From contig JAJYZN010000019.1 in the NCBI GenBank assembly GCA_021799915.1, positions 1 to 12,557 of the forward strand: a stretch of 12,557 nt of DNA, written 5' to 3'. Under the pieces are notes generated by a model that was not told the origin of the DNA, searched no databases, and saw only the letters and a list, made by a program, of their open reading frames with translations. This document shows, piece by piece, positions 1 to 6,042 of the stretch. The first letter of the stretch is position 1, and each line of letters begins with the position of its first letter. Origin of the DNA: Actinomycetes bacterium. Its GTDB lineage: Bacteria; Actinomycetota; Acidimicrobiia; Acidimicrobiales; RAAP-2. Position numbers and translations under genes: made by a program.

Positions 1-97
1 CGCCCCGGACCGGGGATGCCCGCCGAGCACCTTGCCGCCCGCCGGCCCCGCCGCGCGGACCCCGCCCCATCCGCCTCGCCACACCCGCCCCGCGCCG

Positions 98-1180
98 TCA
101 GATCACCGGGAAGCGACCCTGGCCGGTGACCGAAGGTTCCAGGGGGTGGTAGCCGGGTACCTCGTCCACCGGGGTGTCCAGGTAGATCTTGGCCTCCGGC
201 GGCTGGCCAAAACGCCCGTGGCTCCACCGTACTTCGACATGTCCGGCCACCGACCGGGTCGCCCCGGTCGCCCGATCGGTGCAGGTGGCCGACCAGTCCA
301 CCCTGGGTTGGCCGGCGTCGGCTGCCACCGTTCGCAGCCCGCGGAACTTGTACGCCTGGTGCCAGTCCCAGGTGGTGTCGATCCGGAGACGGAGCGAAGA
401 CGAGCCGTGGGCCCCGAGGAGGAAGTACGGGGCGCTCCCGATGCGCAGCAGGCGCCACACCATGAGCTCGGGCTCGATGGAGCTGAGCGAGGCGCACCAG
501 CGCCGGGCCGACCGGGTGCTGACCGCGGCGCTCAGGCGCTGGTAGGCCACGACGGCTCCCGGTGGGAAGTTCGCACCGCCGAGGGCCCGGCGCAGGCGCC
601 GGCGTTGTGTGACCGTGAGCGCCGATGCCTCGTCCGGCAGGTCGTCGAGGCCCAGGGCATCGGGGCCCAGGGCATCGGGGCCCAGGCCGTGCGGGCCCAG
701 GGCGTCCAGGCACGATCGGTACAGCTCCTGGTACTCCTCGGGAGCGATCAGCTGGTACCAGTCGGTACGGTCCCATGCCCCGGTGGTGGCCAGAAGGCCG
801 TCGAAGATCCGGGCCGGTGACGGGTTGGCGATGTTGACCGATAGGTACTTGCAGCTGACGAGGTAGACGTGGTCGATCCGCAGGTCGACGGGCACCACCT
901 CGTCGCCCGACGCCCGACGCCCGCCGGTCCACTCCACCAGGCGTGGTGGACGACCGGCCAGCCCGTCGGCAGCTGCGGCGAACGCCCGGCCGTTCCCGAA
1001 GGCGGAACGGAAGTCGCGCTCGTAGGCCCCCGACGCGTAGAGACGGTCCAGCCGGTCCCAGTCCGTCGCGTCGATCCGGACAGTCGCCGGCCGGGCGGCC
1101 AGCGCCGACTCCAGGTCGTCGTAGGGCAGGGTACCCAGCGCCGTCGCCAGCTCGGTGACCACGGTGCGATCGGCGGGCAC
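98..1180 (-). CDS. Uncharacterised protein, possible restriction-type nuclease partner of the adjacent methyltransferase
   Basis: I do not recognise this 360-aa family. It starts with GTG only 6 bp after the stop of the DNA methyltransferase gene and on the same strand, so the two are almost certainly cotranscribed and probably translationally coupled; no clear Shine-Dalgarno precedes it. Visible features are an LVEWTGG segment (residues 81-87), then GDE(92-94), VD(98-99) and VSCK(108-111) followed by a SPARIFD helix (121-127). A D, about 10 hydrophobic-rich residues and then SxK, with an upstream E83, resembles a PD-(D/E)xK nuclease core with Ser in the usual Glu position. Residues 160-181 are a low-complexity LGPDA repeat, and the C-terminal third is rich in W, R and beta-prone segments (WDWHQAYKF near 271-279). 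There is no signal peptide or membrane segment. The gene next to a methylase and the residue pattern suggest a type II-like endonuclease or target-recognition partner, but this is inference; another DNA-binding or unrelated protein is possible. Confidence 0.8.
   Translation of the reverse strand: MPADRTVVTELATALGTLPYDDLESALAARPATVRIDATDWDRLDRLYASGAYERDFRSAFGNGRAFAAAADGLAGRPPRLVEWTGGRRASGDEVVPVDLRIDHVYLVSCKYLSVNIANPSPARIFDGLLATTGAWDRTDWYQLIAPEEYQELYRSCLDALGPHGLGPDALGPDALGLDDLPDEASALTVTQRRRLRRALGGANFPPGAVVAYQRLSAAVSTRSARRWCASLSSIEPELMVWRLLRIGSAPYFLLGAHGSSSLRLRIDTTWDWHQAYKFRGLRTVAADAGQPRVDWSATCTDRATGATRSVAGHVEVRWSHGRFGQPPEAKIYLDTPVDEVPGYHPLEPSVTGQGRFPVI
651..710. repeat. 15-bp tandem repeat, four copies, inside the candidate nuclease gene
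   Basis: The unit CCCAGGGCATCGGGG occurs exactly at 651-665 and 666-680, then twice more with changes (681-695 and 696-710). On the minus strand it encodes a repeating LGPDA linker (about residues 160-178). The unit is five codons, so copy-number change would preserve the frame. It lies between the conserved-looking N-terminal half and the C-terminal region and probably forms a flexible linker. Confidence 0.85.
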
Positions 1181-1186
1181 CTCGGT

Positions 1187-2698
1187 TCAGGGGGCCGCGG
1201 TGGGCCCAGGACCCGGCGCTTCCCGGCCGTAGGTGGCCAGACGGGCCAGCTCCTCGGGACACGTGAGGTCGATCACGTCGTAGAGCGGCTTGCCCGCCTC
1301 TCGGCCGGTGACGGCGGCCAGGGCCTTGGCCCCGGGGCTGTGGGGTGCCGGCAGATCGGTGGTCAGGACGACGTAGCGCGAGCCGGCCCGGGTGTGGTGC
1401 ACCACGGTGGCCTTCCCCAGTGCCTTCCAGAGGGTGTCGGAACGGCGGAGGCCCGATCGCACCGACGTGAAGCCCCCGGCCACGTCGAACAGCCACTCCC
1501 CACCCGCGGGGTCCAAGGTGACGAAGCTCACCTCGACCCCGCCGGCCAGCCGCTTGCTCTCCCCCACCACGGTGAACCCGGACTCGGCCAAGGCCCACGC
1601 CGCTAGCTCCCGTGCCCTCCGGCCCTCACGAACGGCACGGGTCCAGTAGTCCTCGGACGGATCGACCGGCTCGGGACGGGCCGGGAGCCGGGGGCGGGTG
1701 GCCCGCCCCCCTGGATCCGCCGCCGCGTCGAGGCGGCAGCGCTCGGTGCTGATGCGCTCCAGCGACGCGGCCACGTACCCCGGATCGGTCTCGAAGCCGA
1801 CGAAGTGGCGACCGCTCCGCAGGGCGGCCACGGCCGTGGTTCCCGATCCCATGAAGGGGTCGAGCACCAGGTCCCCGGCGTAGGTGTACAGCTCGATGAG
1901 CCGCTGGGGCAGCTCGACGGGGAACGGCGCTGGATGACCGACCCGGTTCGCGCTCTCCGAGGGCAGCTCCCACACGTCGAGGGTGGCCTCCAAGAACTCG
2001 TCGCGGTAGATGGTGCCCTCGGACGGGTAGCCTGCCGCCGCCCGCGCCGACGGGGCGAGGGCCCGGTCGAACCGCCCCTTCGAAGCGATCAGCACCCGTT
2101 CGGTCACGTCTCGCAGGACCGGGTCGCCGGGCCTCTGGTAGGTGCCCCAGGCGCAGTTGCCCCCGGCGGCCCGGGCCTTCTGCCAGACGATCTCACCCCG
2201 GAGCAGCAGCCCGAGATCGGCCTCGAGGATGCGCACCACGTCCGCTGACAGGCTGCGGTAGGGCTTTCGCCCGAGATTGGCGACGTTCACCGCCATGCGG
2301 CCTCCCGGCTCCATCATCTCGACGCAGGCTTCGAGCACACCGGCCAGCATGGCCAGGTACTCGGCGTAGCTCCCCGGGACGTGGCCCTGGCCGATCGCCG
2401 TCTCGTACTCCTTGCCCGAGTAGTACGGGGGCGAGGTGACCACCAAGGCGACCGAGCGAGGGGCGACGGCGCCGGGCTGGTCCCGGATGTCCCCGAGGAA
2501 GACGCGATCGGTCCCGAGCCGCTCGGAGGGATGGCACACCCGGTCGTCGTGGCTGACGACCGGGGCGGCGAAGCGCCGGTAGAACTCCCCGGCATCGTGT
2601 CCCTCACGCCGTCCCACCCCGAACGACGACGTGGCCGTGCTCCGGCGGGTCCGGCGGCGGAGTGGCTCCGCCCCGCTCACCGCGTCGCTCGTGCTCAT
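1187..2698 (-). CDS. Beta-class site-specific DNA methyltransferase (N6-adenine or N4-cytosine) with C-terminal extension
   Basis: A 503-aa SAM-dependent DNA methylase acting on chromosomal DNA. The catalytic motif IV TSPPYY lies at 88-93, ahead of the SAM-binding motif I DPFMGSGTT at 280-288 and FVGFETDP (299-306). That IV-before-I order defines the beta class; TSPPY occurs in both N4-cytosine and N6-adenine enzymes, so the target base is open. The variable stretch at about 170-250 is the likely target-recognition region. Beyond the catalytic domain, residues 350-485 form a separate alpha/beta segment (VEVSFVTLD, WLFDVAGG, RRSDTLWKALGKA, RYVVLTTDL) that I cannot assign; it could be a DNA-recognition or degenerate nuclease-like domain. 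The ATG at 2698 is chosen because GGAGGA sits 12 nt upstream. A longer open frame to 3040 would run antisense through the ParA-like gene start and is composed of low-complexity residues. The next gene follows after 6 bp, which argues for a modification role in an R-M-like operon; a solitary regulatory methylase is the alternative. Confidence 0.93.
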   Translation of the reverse strand: MSTSDAVSGAEPLRRRTRRSTATSSFGVGRREGHDAGEFYRRFAAPVVSHDDRVCHPSERLGTDRVFLGDIRDQPGAVAPRSVALVVTSPPYYSGKEYETAIGQGHVPGSYAEYLAMLAGVLEACVEMMEPGGRMAVNVANLGRKPYRSLSADVVRILEADLGLLLRGEIVWQKARAAGGNCAWGTYQRPGDPVLRDVTERVLIASKGRFDRALAPSARAAAGYPSEGTIYRDEFLEATLDVWELPSESANRVGHPAPFPVELPQRLIELYTYAGDLVLDPFMGSGTTAVAALRSGRHFVGFETDPGYVAASLERISTERCRLDAAADPGGRATRPRLPARPEPVDPSEDYWTRAVREGRRARELAAWALAESGFTVVGESKRLAGGVEVSFVTLDPAGGEWLFDVAGGFTSVRSGLRRSDTLWKALGKATVVHHTRAGSRYVVLTTDLPAPHSPGAKALAAVTGREAGKPLYDVIDLTCPEELARLATYGREAPGPGPTAAP

Positions 2699-2710
2699 GT
2701 GGTCGCGTCG

Positions 2711-2716
2711 TCCTCC
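2711..2716 (-). promoter_or_regulatory. Shine-Dalgarno GGAGGA of the methyltransferase
   Basis: Read on the minus strand, GGAGGA lies 12 nt before the ATG at 2698. It is the best ribosome-binding site in this region and fixes the methyltransferase start at MSTSDAV rather than at the longer open frame. Confidence 0.7.
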
Positions 2717-2781
2717 GGTCCAGCATCGAACTCCCGGCCCGTCACCGGCACTCCAGCCCACCATAACCCGGGGCTCTGACC

Positions 2782-2817
2782 GGACCACGGACTGGACCAC
2801 GGACCGGACCACGGACC
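2782..2817. repeat. 12-bp tandem repeat (three copies) in a divergent promoter region
   Basis: The unit GGACCACGGACC is present at 2782-2793 (last base T), 2794-2805 and 2806-2817. It is not inside a supported gene. It sits where the -35 region of the methyltransferase promoter would fall, so it may be an operator with phased sites, one turn apart, or a slippage-prone tract that alters promoter spacing. Confidence 0.9.
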
Positions 2818-2933
2818 GGGCCCGACCGGCACCAGCACCGGACGTCGGCGGTCGATAGCCTGTCCCCACGCCGTCCGTCGGCCCGCCAGACCGAACGACC
2901 GGCGACCTCGGAACCAAGAGCACGGAGCAGCTC

Positions 2934-3515
2934 ATGAACATCGTGGTGAGCAACGTCAAAGGCGGCGTGGGCAAGACGACCACGGCCGTGTACCTGGCCG
3001 CCGCGGCCGCGGCCCGCGGCCACGATCCGGTGTGGCTCATCGACGCCGACCGCCAGGCGTCCTCGGCCGAGTGGCTGGAGGAGCGCCCCGTCGAGGGGGT
3101 GGAGCTGGTCGAAGCTCCTTCGGAACGGACGGTGGCCCGTTCGATGGAGCGTCACGGAGGGGTGGGGGTCGTCGACACGCCCCCGGGCGACGAGCGGATC
3201 GTCCGGGCGGCGATCGAGCGGGCCGACGCCGTGGTCATCCCGACCCGGGCCGGCGGTGTCGAGTTCACCCGCGTGGTGGCCACGATCGCCATGATCCCCC
3301 GTGCCACCCCCCACGGAGTCGTGGTGTGCGCGGCCCGGCTGGGGACCAAGGACCTCGACGAGACGATCGCCTGGTGGACCGGCCAGGACGTGCCGGTATG
3401 GGGGATCGTCCCCGAGCGGGTGGGCATCGCTTCGGGCCCCGACGCCCGCCTCCATCCCGAAGGGCTCGACATCTACCGCTCGGTCTTCAAGAAGGCGACT
3501 CGGAAGCGGTCGTAG
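2934..3515 (+). CDS. Short ParA/MinD-like P-loop ATPase
   Basis: A 193-aa cytoplasmic member of the deviant Walker A (ParA/MinD/Soj) ATPases. KGGVGKTT at residues 9-16 includes the signature Lys9; DADRQASS (37-44) matches the ParA switch I DxDxQ motif, and VDTPPG (80-85) is the Walker B/switch II. An ARLG segment (134-137) fits the base-contacting region. GGAG, 7 nt before the ATG, is a good ribosome-binding site. The length is near the short ParF/VirC1-like branch, and there is no N-terminal DNA-binding domain. No ParB-like gene lies beside it, so a role in chromosome segregation is unsupported; positioning of some other cargo or complex is an alternative. It is divergent from the methyltransferase and 74 bp upstream of the SDR gene, with which it may share a transcript. 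Confidence 0.93.
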   Translation: MNIVVSNVKGGVGKTTTAVYLAAAAAARGHDPVWLIDADRQASSAEWLEERPVEGVELVEAPSERTVARSMERHGGVGVVDTPPGDERIVRAAIERADAVVIPTRAGGVEFTRVVATIAMIPRATPHGVVVCAARLGTKDLDETIAWWTGQDVPVWGIVPERVGIASGPDARLHPEGLDIYRSVFKKATRKRS

Positions 3516-3556
3516 TCCAGGGCTGACCGGGCCCCGCACCGTTGCATCGGAGCGGC

Positions 3557-3600
3557 GTGCCGACGACTACGCACACAGGGAGGATCGACGTGCCGACGAC
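3557..3600 (+). repeat. Duplicated start-site 11-mer in front of the SDR gene
   Basis: GTGCCGACGAC occurs at 3557-3567 and again at 3590-3600, 33 bp apart and in the same frame. Each copy opens with a potential GTG start and each has a purine-rich ribosome-binding sequence before it (CGGAG at 3548-3552, GGGAGG at 3578-3583). This looks like a small duplication that created two candidate starts. Confidence 0.6.
3578..3583 (+). promoter_or_regulatory. Shine-Dalgarno GGGAGG of the SDR gene
   Basis: GGGAGG lies 6 nt before the GTG at 3590. It is stronger and better spaced than any site before the upstream TTG (3542) or GTG (3557) and therefore decides the start. Confidence 0.7.
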
Positions 3601-4420
3601 ATCGAAGGGTGGTGGTTCGCCCCCGCCCGGCCGGAGGTCGGACCTCCTCTCCGGCAAGGTCTGCGTGGTGTCCGGCGCCGGACCCGGGCTCGGACGCCAG
3701 GCGGCGCTGCTCCTGGCCGCTCACGGGGCCGACGTGGTGCTGGCCGCCCGGCGCCAGAAGATCCTCGACGAGGTTGCGGCCGAGGTGGAGGCGGCCGGTG
3801 CCCGGGTACTGGCGGTGCCCACCGACATCACCGACCCCGACCAGTGTGCGCGCCTGGCGGCGACGGCCGAGCGTGAGCTGGGCGGGATCGACGTGCTGGT
3901 GAACAACGCGTTCCGGTTCGACGTGTTCCAGACGTTCGAGGACGTCGACCTCGATGCCTGGCGCAAGATCATGGAGACGAACCTCTTCGGCAGCCTCCAG
4001 CTCACGCGGGCCGCCCTCCCCCCGATGCGCCGGCGCGGCGGCGGGTCGGTGGTCATGGTGGCCTCGATGGCCGCCCGCATCCCCCCGCCGCTCCAGGGGG
4101 GCTACGCCATCTCCAAGGGCGCCCTGCTCACCGCCACCCGGGTCCTGGCCGCCGAGCTCGGCCCGGCGTCCATCCGGGTGAACGCCGTGGTCCCGGGGTG
4201 GATGTGGGGCCCCTCGGTGGAGGTCTACGTGGAGATGGAGTCCGCCGGCCGCAAGGTCCCGCCCTCTGAGGTCGTCGGCGAGCTCGAAGCCCGCATTCCA
4301 CTCGGCCGGGTCCCGACCGACGCCGAGGTCGCCGGGACCGTGGTCTACCTGGCGTCGGATCTCTCGGCTGCCCTCACCGGCCAGGCCGTCGACGCCAACG
4401 GAGGAGAGTTCCTCGGCTGA
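3590..4420 (+). CDS. Classical short-chain dehydrogenase/reductase (SDR)
   Basis: A 276-aa NAD(P)-dependent oxidoreductase of the classical SDR family; the substrate is unknown. The Rossmann glycine motif SGAGPGLG is at 28-35, followed by AARR at 53-56 where basic residues after beta-2 hint at NADPH preference (inference). Asp79 (in PTDITD) and the NNA motif (105-107) are in place. The catalytic tetrad is complete: N131, S159, Y172 and K176 (YAISK). The C-terminal PLGR, VYLASD and GGEF segments are those of FabG-like SDRs. Length is typical apart from about 20 extra polar N-terminal residues. The GTG start at 3590 is chosen for its GGGAGG ribosome-binding site; in-frame starts at 3557 and 3542 would add 11 or 16 residues. 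It may be cotranscribed with the ParA-like gene; the gene ends 20 bp from the oppositely oriented tRNA. Confidence 0.95.
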   Translation: MPTTSKGGGSPPPGRRSDLLSGKVCVVSGAGPGLGRQAALLLAAHGADVVLAARRQKILDEVAAEVEAAGARVLAVPTDITDPDQCARLAATAERELGGIDVLVNNAFRFDVFQTFEDVDLDAWRKIMETNLFGSLQLTRAALPPMRRRGGGSVVMVASMAARIPPPLQGGYAISKGALLTATRVLAAELGPASIRVNAVVPGWMWGPSVEVYVEMESAGRKVPPSEVVGELEARIPLGRVPTDAEVAGTVVYLASDLSAALTGQAVDANGGEFLG

Positions 4421-4440
4421 CGCCACCGGCCCTGCGATCC

Positions 4441-4518
4441 TGGTCGGGCTGCCCGGATTTGAACCGGGGACCTCTGCGTCCCGAACGCAGCGCGCTAACC
4501 AAGCTGCGCCACAGCCCG
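4441..4518 (-). tRNA. tRNA-Pro, anticodon CGG
   Basis: A complete 78-nt cloverleaf on the minus strand, including an encoded 3' CCA. Acceptor stem CGGGCTG pairs with CAGCCCG. The D stem is GCGC/GCGC with a 10-nt loop, and the anticodon stem CTGCG/CGCAG encloses loop TTCGGGA, giving anticodon CGG, which reads CCG. The variable loop is 5 nt, and the T stem CCCGG/CCGGG encloses TTCAAAT. The discriminator base is A. It lies 35 bp downstream of the CorC-like gene on the same strand and could be part of its transcript or have its own promoter; no strong promoter is visible. Confidence 0.97.
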
Positions 4519-4519
4519 C

Positions 4520-4540
4520 CGCCGGCTTCGACCGCCGGCG
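4520..4540. other. 7-bp-stem GC hairpin between the CorC-like gene and tRNA-Pro
   Basis: CGCCGGC (4520-4526) is followed by a 7-nt spacer and then GCCGGCG (4534-4540). The stem lies 1 bp from the tRNA 5' end and 13 bp past the CorC-like stop codon. There is no T-run on either strand, so intrinsic termination is doubtful; a processing or attenuation structure at the tRNA leader is equally possible. Confidence 0.45.
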
Positions 4541-4553
4541 CCGGTTGTCGAGC

Positions 4554-5528
4554 TTAGCCTCGCCCCTCGACGACGTCGCCAGCGCGGCCCGGCTCCACCC
4601 CGGACCGTCCCGTCGCCTCGGGCTCCCCACGCGGTGAAGGGTCCCCTCGGAGCTGGGCCACCACCTTGGCGATGCGCCGCTTGTCCATCTCCACCACCCT
4701 CAGGTCCCATCCGTCCACCCCCAGCTGCTCTCCCTCCTCGGGGATGTGGCCGAAGCCGTCGAACAGGTAGCCGCCGAAGGTCACGTACTCCCCGTCGGGG
4801 ATGGTGATGCCCAGGCGCTCGCGCACGTCGTCGACGCTGGCCCGCCCGTCGACCAACCACCGCGACCCGTCGACCCGCACGATCGACTGCTCGTCGTCGG
4901 CCGGGTCGAACTCGTCGTGGAGCTCGCCCACCAGGGGCTCGAGAAGGTCTTTCACGGTGAGCACCCCGGCCACCCCTCCGTACTCGTCCACCACCACGGC
5001 GAACCCACGCCGCTGCCGGCGCATCTCGGCCAGGGCGTCGAGGACCCGGCGCGACTCGGGAATGACGTAGGGCTGGCGCACCCGGCGCGAGATCTCGAGC
5101 GGGGTCGGGCCGTGAGCCGCCGCTCCGGGTCTGCGTTCACCGTCCCGGTCATCCGCCCGACGGCGAGACCGGAACAGGTCGTTCACGAACAAGACGCCCA
5201 CCAGATCGTCGAGGTCGTCGTGGACCACGGGGAAGGCCCCGTGCCCCGACTCGCGCACCGCTCGGGCCACGTCCTCCTCGGTGACCGGGATGCCTAGGTA
5301 GACCACGTCCACCCTCGGAGTCATGACCTCCCGCACGTCCATGTGCCGCAGGTCGGCCAGTGCCTCGGTGATGAGGCGCTCCTGCTCCCCGGCTGCCGAC
5401 TGCTCGTAGGCGGGGTTCCCACCACGTGGCCGGCCGTCGCCGTGACCACCCCAAGGCCGGAGCCAGCGCTGCCGGGTGCCGTCGTGCTTCGCCGGTGGTG
5501 GAGGGTCGGGAGGTTGGTGGCGGGACAC
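4554..5528 (-). CDS. CBS-pair / CorC_HlyC domain protein without the CNNM membrane domain
   Basis: A 324-aa protein of the CorC/HlyC (magnesium-cobalt efflux, hemolysin C) family. CBS domain 1 covers about 65-120 (REVMTPRVDVVYL opening) and CBS domain 2 about 150-205, with the family hallmark VVVDEYGG at 178-185. A CorC_HlyC domain (about 215-295, GEYVTFGGYLFDGFGHIP) follows. The N-terminal DUF21/CNNM membrane domain of full-length transporters is absent, so this is the soluble CorC-like form; the first 45 residues are polar and low complexity, and an Arg/Asp-rich insert (121-140) separates the CBS domains. CBS pairs commonly bind adenine nucleotides. The start is uncertain: GTG at 5528 has GGA 8 nt upstream and follows the upstream stop; a GTG at 5591 would overlap the receiver gene by 35 bp. 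It is the last gene of the ArsA-pair operon. Ion transport is not shown by the sequence. Confidence 0.9.
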   Translation of the reverse strand: MSRHQPPDPPPPAKHDGTRQRWLRPWGGHGDGRPRGGNPAYEQSAAGEQERLITEALADLRHMDVREVMTPRVDVVYLGIPVTEEDVARAVRESGHGAFPVVHDDLDDLVGVLFVNDLFRSRRRADDRDGERRPGAAAHGPTPLEISRRVRQPYVIPESRRVLDALAEMRRQRRGFAVVVDEYGGVAGVLTVKDLLEPLVGELHDEFDPADDEQSIVRVDGSRWLVDGRASVDDVRERLGITIPDGEYVTFGGYLFDGFGHIPEEGEQLGVDGWDLRVVEMDKRRIAKVVAQLRGDPSPRGEPEATGRSGVEPGRAGDVVEGRG

Positions 5529-5556
5529 GACCGCGATCCGGTCTGATCGGAGCTGA

Positions 5557-6033
5557 TCAGGCGCCGCTGACGTCGGCACCCACGACGGCACCGGAGCCCG
5601 GTCCCGAGGCGGCGTCCACCAGGACCGGCACGGGCCGGTAGGCGTCGTCGGCGTAGGTGCCCCCGTCCAGCAGCGAGCTCACTGCCCGGCGCAGGCGGAG
5701 CGGGTCGAGAGGCTTCACCAGCCAGCCTTCTGCCCCCGAGCGCCGGGCCAGGAAGACGTCGGGTCGGCGGTCCACGAGCATGAGCACGGGGATGTGGTCG
5801 ACGTCCAGGTAGGACTCCTCCAAGCCGAGCTCCAGGCAGACGGCCATGCCTCCCATGTTGCTCATCTGCATGTCGACCACGAGCAGGTCGGGAGACGGAT
5901 CGAGCCCGGCGATCATGTCGAGGACCTGCGGTCCCGACGGCGCTTCGAGCACCTCGACGTCGGGTGATGCGGTGACCGACGCCACCTCCCGGCGCACGCT
6001 GGGGGCGTCACTGGCCACCACGATCGTCCGCAC
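5557..6033 (-). CDS. Degenerate CheY-like receiver domain protein
   Basis: A 158-aa stand-alone receiver domain with no output domain. Alignment to CheY by eye gives the following: the first acidic-pair position is Ser8 and only Asp9 is kept; the phospho-acceptor Asp54 is present (VVDMQM); the conserved Thr/Ser is Val87 (PVLMLV); Lys107 is present (VKP). Loss of one metal-binding acid and of the switch Thr suggests altered or absent phosphorylation-dependent switching. Residues 120-158 are a polar, Gly/Val-rich tail. The GTG start lies 9 bp after the ArsA-like B stop and has no clear Shine-Dalgarno, so it is probably translationally coupled. No histidine kinase is in the window. It might act as a protein-protein adaptor for the neighbouring ATPases, which is inference. 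Confidence 0.88.
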   Translation of the reverse strand: MRTIVVASDAPSVRREVASVTASPDVEVLEAPSGPQVLDMIAGLDPSPDLLVVDMQMSNMGGMAVCLELGLEESYLDVDHIPVLMLVDRRPDVFLARRSGAEGWLVKPLDPLRLRRAVSSLLDGGTYADDAYRPVPVLVDAASGPGSGAVVGADVSGA

Positions 6034-6042
6034 GCAGAGAGG

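Larger units (their letters stand above)
2699..2933. promoter_or_regulatory. Divergent intergenic region between methyltransferase and ParA-like ATPase
   Basis: These 235 bp lie between two outward-facing genes. On the minus strand TATGGT (2760-2765) is a possible -10 for the methyltransferase, giving a leader of about 55 nt; no clear -35 is seen. On the plus strand TAGCCT (2856-2861) is a possible -10 for the ParA-like gene, again without a convincing -35. A 12-bp tandem repeat occupies the middle, directly upstream of the minus-strand -10 candidate. Confidence 0.4.

Noticed and set aside
1..97. CCCCG-GAC-CGGGG mini-hairpin at 3-15 and the rest of the first 97 bases
   Set aside because: The 5-bp stem with 3-nt loop is too small to interpret in such GC-rich DNA, and I see no gene or motif in this end segment.
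2699..3040. N-terminal extension of the methyltransferase frame to 617 aa
   Set aside because: It runs antisense through the start of the ParA-like gene, is low complexity, includes the tandem-repeat translation, and a good GGAGGA/ATG start exists at 2698.
3557..3592. Upstream TTG (3542) or GTG (3557) as the SDR start
   Set aside because: They have weaker or badly spaced ribosome-binding sequences than the GTG at 3590 and add residues outside the SDR fold.
4441..4518. tRNA-Pro as an integration (att) site of a mobile element
   Set aside because: No integrase, no partial tRNA 3' duplicate and no mobile-element genes are visible in the window.
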